Shown here: positions 5,162-5,885 of the stretch, piece after piece
Layout: each line of letters opens with the position of its first letter
Numbering within the stretch: the stretch's first letter is position 1
Assembly (NCBI GenBank): GCA_034433775.1
Contig: DAOUAI010000033.1
Coordinates: 1-5,885 of the forward strand
DNA from: CALJTV01 sp034433775
GTDB lineage: Bacteria; Chloroflexota; Dehalococcoidia; GIF9; UBA5629
DNA: 5,885 nucleotides
Direction of reading: 5' to 3'
Position numbers and translations under genes: made by a program
The notes under the pieces: generated by a model
Told to the model about the DNA's origin: nothing
Database searches by the model: none
What the model saw: only the letters and a program-made list of their open reading frames with translations

Positions 5162-5885
5162 TGAAGTATTACTCATATTTTCCTGGCTGCTGCATGCATG
5201 AAGAGACACCCATGTACGATTCCTCGGCTCGAGCTGTAGCTAAAGCACTCGACATAGAACTGATCGAACTTGATGACTGGAACTGCTGCGGTTCCACACC
5301 CTATACAGTGGTTGATGAGCTTGCTGCATTCTGTTGCTGTGCCAGGAATCTAGCCCTAGCTGAAAAGAGAGGTTTCGACCTTGTAGCTGCCTGCAGCGAT
5401 TGCTATCTGATCTTGAGTCGCACAAACCAGCACTTCAACGAATATCCTGAAATCAGGGCAAAGATTACGGAAGCACTTGCTGCCGGTGGTCTAGAGTACC
5501 ACGGCACAATCAGAGTCCGCCATATCCTTGACGTCTTTGCCAACGATGTCACCAGCGAGGAAATCAAGTCCCGGATTAAAGTCGACCTGAGTAACCTCAA
5601 AGTAGCGCCATATTATGGATGCCAGGTTATACGCCCGGCACCCAGTTTCGATGACCTGGAAAATCCTCAGTCCCTTGATCGCCTCACCGCGAGCCTTGGA
5701 GCTAAAGTTGTCCCTTACCCGCTTAAAGCCCGCTGCTGCGGGGGCTCGCTCATCCTATCAGAAGACGAGATCGTGCTCGGTCTGATCAGAAAGCTTCTGG
5801 AAAACGCGCAGGAAAACGGCGCAGACCTGATAGTGACGGTGTGCCCGTTTTGCCAGGTAAACCTCGATGCCTATCAGAGTGCAGT
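5161..5885 (+). CDS. hdrB: Heterodisulfide reductase subunit B-like protein, cut by window edge
   Basis: HdrB is the disulfide-reducing subunit. In methanogen HdrB each CCG motif binds a non-cubane [4Fe-4S] cluster at the active site. The 241 visible residues hold both motifs complete. The first is Cys10, Cys42-Cys43, Cys78 and Cys81 (C-x31-CC-x34-CxxC); the second is Cys154, Cys192-Cys193, Cys228 and Cys231 (C-x37-CC-x34-CxxC). Both match the published spacing CX31-39CCX35-36CXXC or nearly so, depending on how it is counted. Family landmarks are YFPGC, DWNCCGS, ARNLALAEK, YYGCQVIRP, ARCCGGS and VCPFCQVNLDAYQ. About 50 C-terminal residues are missing past the edge. The ATG shares its A with the hdrC stop, so translation is coupled. 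Extra cysteines, Cys11 next to a cluster ligand and a Cys58-Cys60 triplet, are not part of the standard motif. Relatives include GlpC, LutA/YkgE and succinate dehydrogenase E-type CCG proteins, but the adjacent HdrC favours HdrB. Confidence 0.92.
   Translation, partial: MKYYSYFPGCCMHEETPMYDSSARAVAKALDIELIELDDWNCCGSTPYTVVDELAAFCCCARNLALAEKRGFDLVAACSDCYLILSRTNQHFNEYPEIRAKITEALAAGGLEYHGTIRVRHILDVFANDVTSEEIKSRIKVDLSNLKVAPYYGCQVIRPAPSFDDLENPQSLDRLTASLGAKVVPYPLKARCCGGSLILSEDEIVLGLIRKLLENAQENGADLIVTVCPFCQVNLDAYQSA

Noticed and set aside
1..5885. CRISPR arrays, tRNA or rRNA genes, insertion sequences
   Set aside because: No regularly spaced repeats, cloverleaf-like or rRNA-like stretches, transposase frames or terminal repeats were seen on either strand.

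Overview
The window is bacterial. It carries a transcription-repair coupling factor (Mfd), a NarL/LuxR-type two-component pair, Shine-Dalgarno (SD) sequences and sigma70-like -10 boxes. Heterodisulfide-reductase-like HdrC/HdrB subunits next to a multidomain cytoplasmic sensor would suit an anaerobe. The protein style suggests Chloroflexota (Dehalococcoidia-like) or another strictly anaerobic lineage. That placement is an impression from the sequences, not a search result.

Layout. On the minus strand, read from right to left, are a response regulator (3341-4006), an overlapping membrane-anchored sensor histidine kinase (1375-3354), a short gap with a possible weak terminator, and the N-terminal third of mfd (1-1220, running off the left edge). 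On the plus strand are a 44-residue single-pass membrane microprotein (4305-4439), an intergenic stretch with a nested inverted repeat and a clear -10 box, and hdrC (4589-5161). hdrC overlaps hdrB by one base; hdrB (5161 onward) runs off the right edge about 50 residues before its usual end.

How the parts fit. Regulator and kinase overlap by 14 bp and should form one phosphorelay: GAF and PAS sensing, HisKA_3 autophosphorylation, transfer to Asp56 of the regulator, then DNA binding through a LuxR-type helix-turn-helix. HdrC carries two [4Fe-4S] ferredoxin-type clusters. HdrB carries two complete cysteine-rich CCG motifs, so together they look like the electron-transfer and disulfide-reducing half of a heterodisulfide-reductase-type complex. 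The real substrate is not given by the sequence. Control of the hdr genes by the divergent two-component system is possible from position only.

The 298-bp divergent region (4007-4304) is the least ordinary part. It holds a likely extended -10 promoter for the regulator, whose TTG start sits 7 nt from a perfect AGGAGG. It also holds several mutually exclusive inverted repeats just upstream of the microprotein. Their last partner, CTCC, can pair with the microprotein's own SD sequence, which would suit an RNA switch or attenuator. The same repeats could instead be protein-binding sites in DNA.
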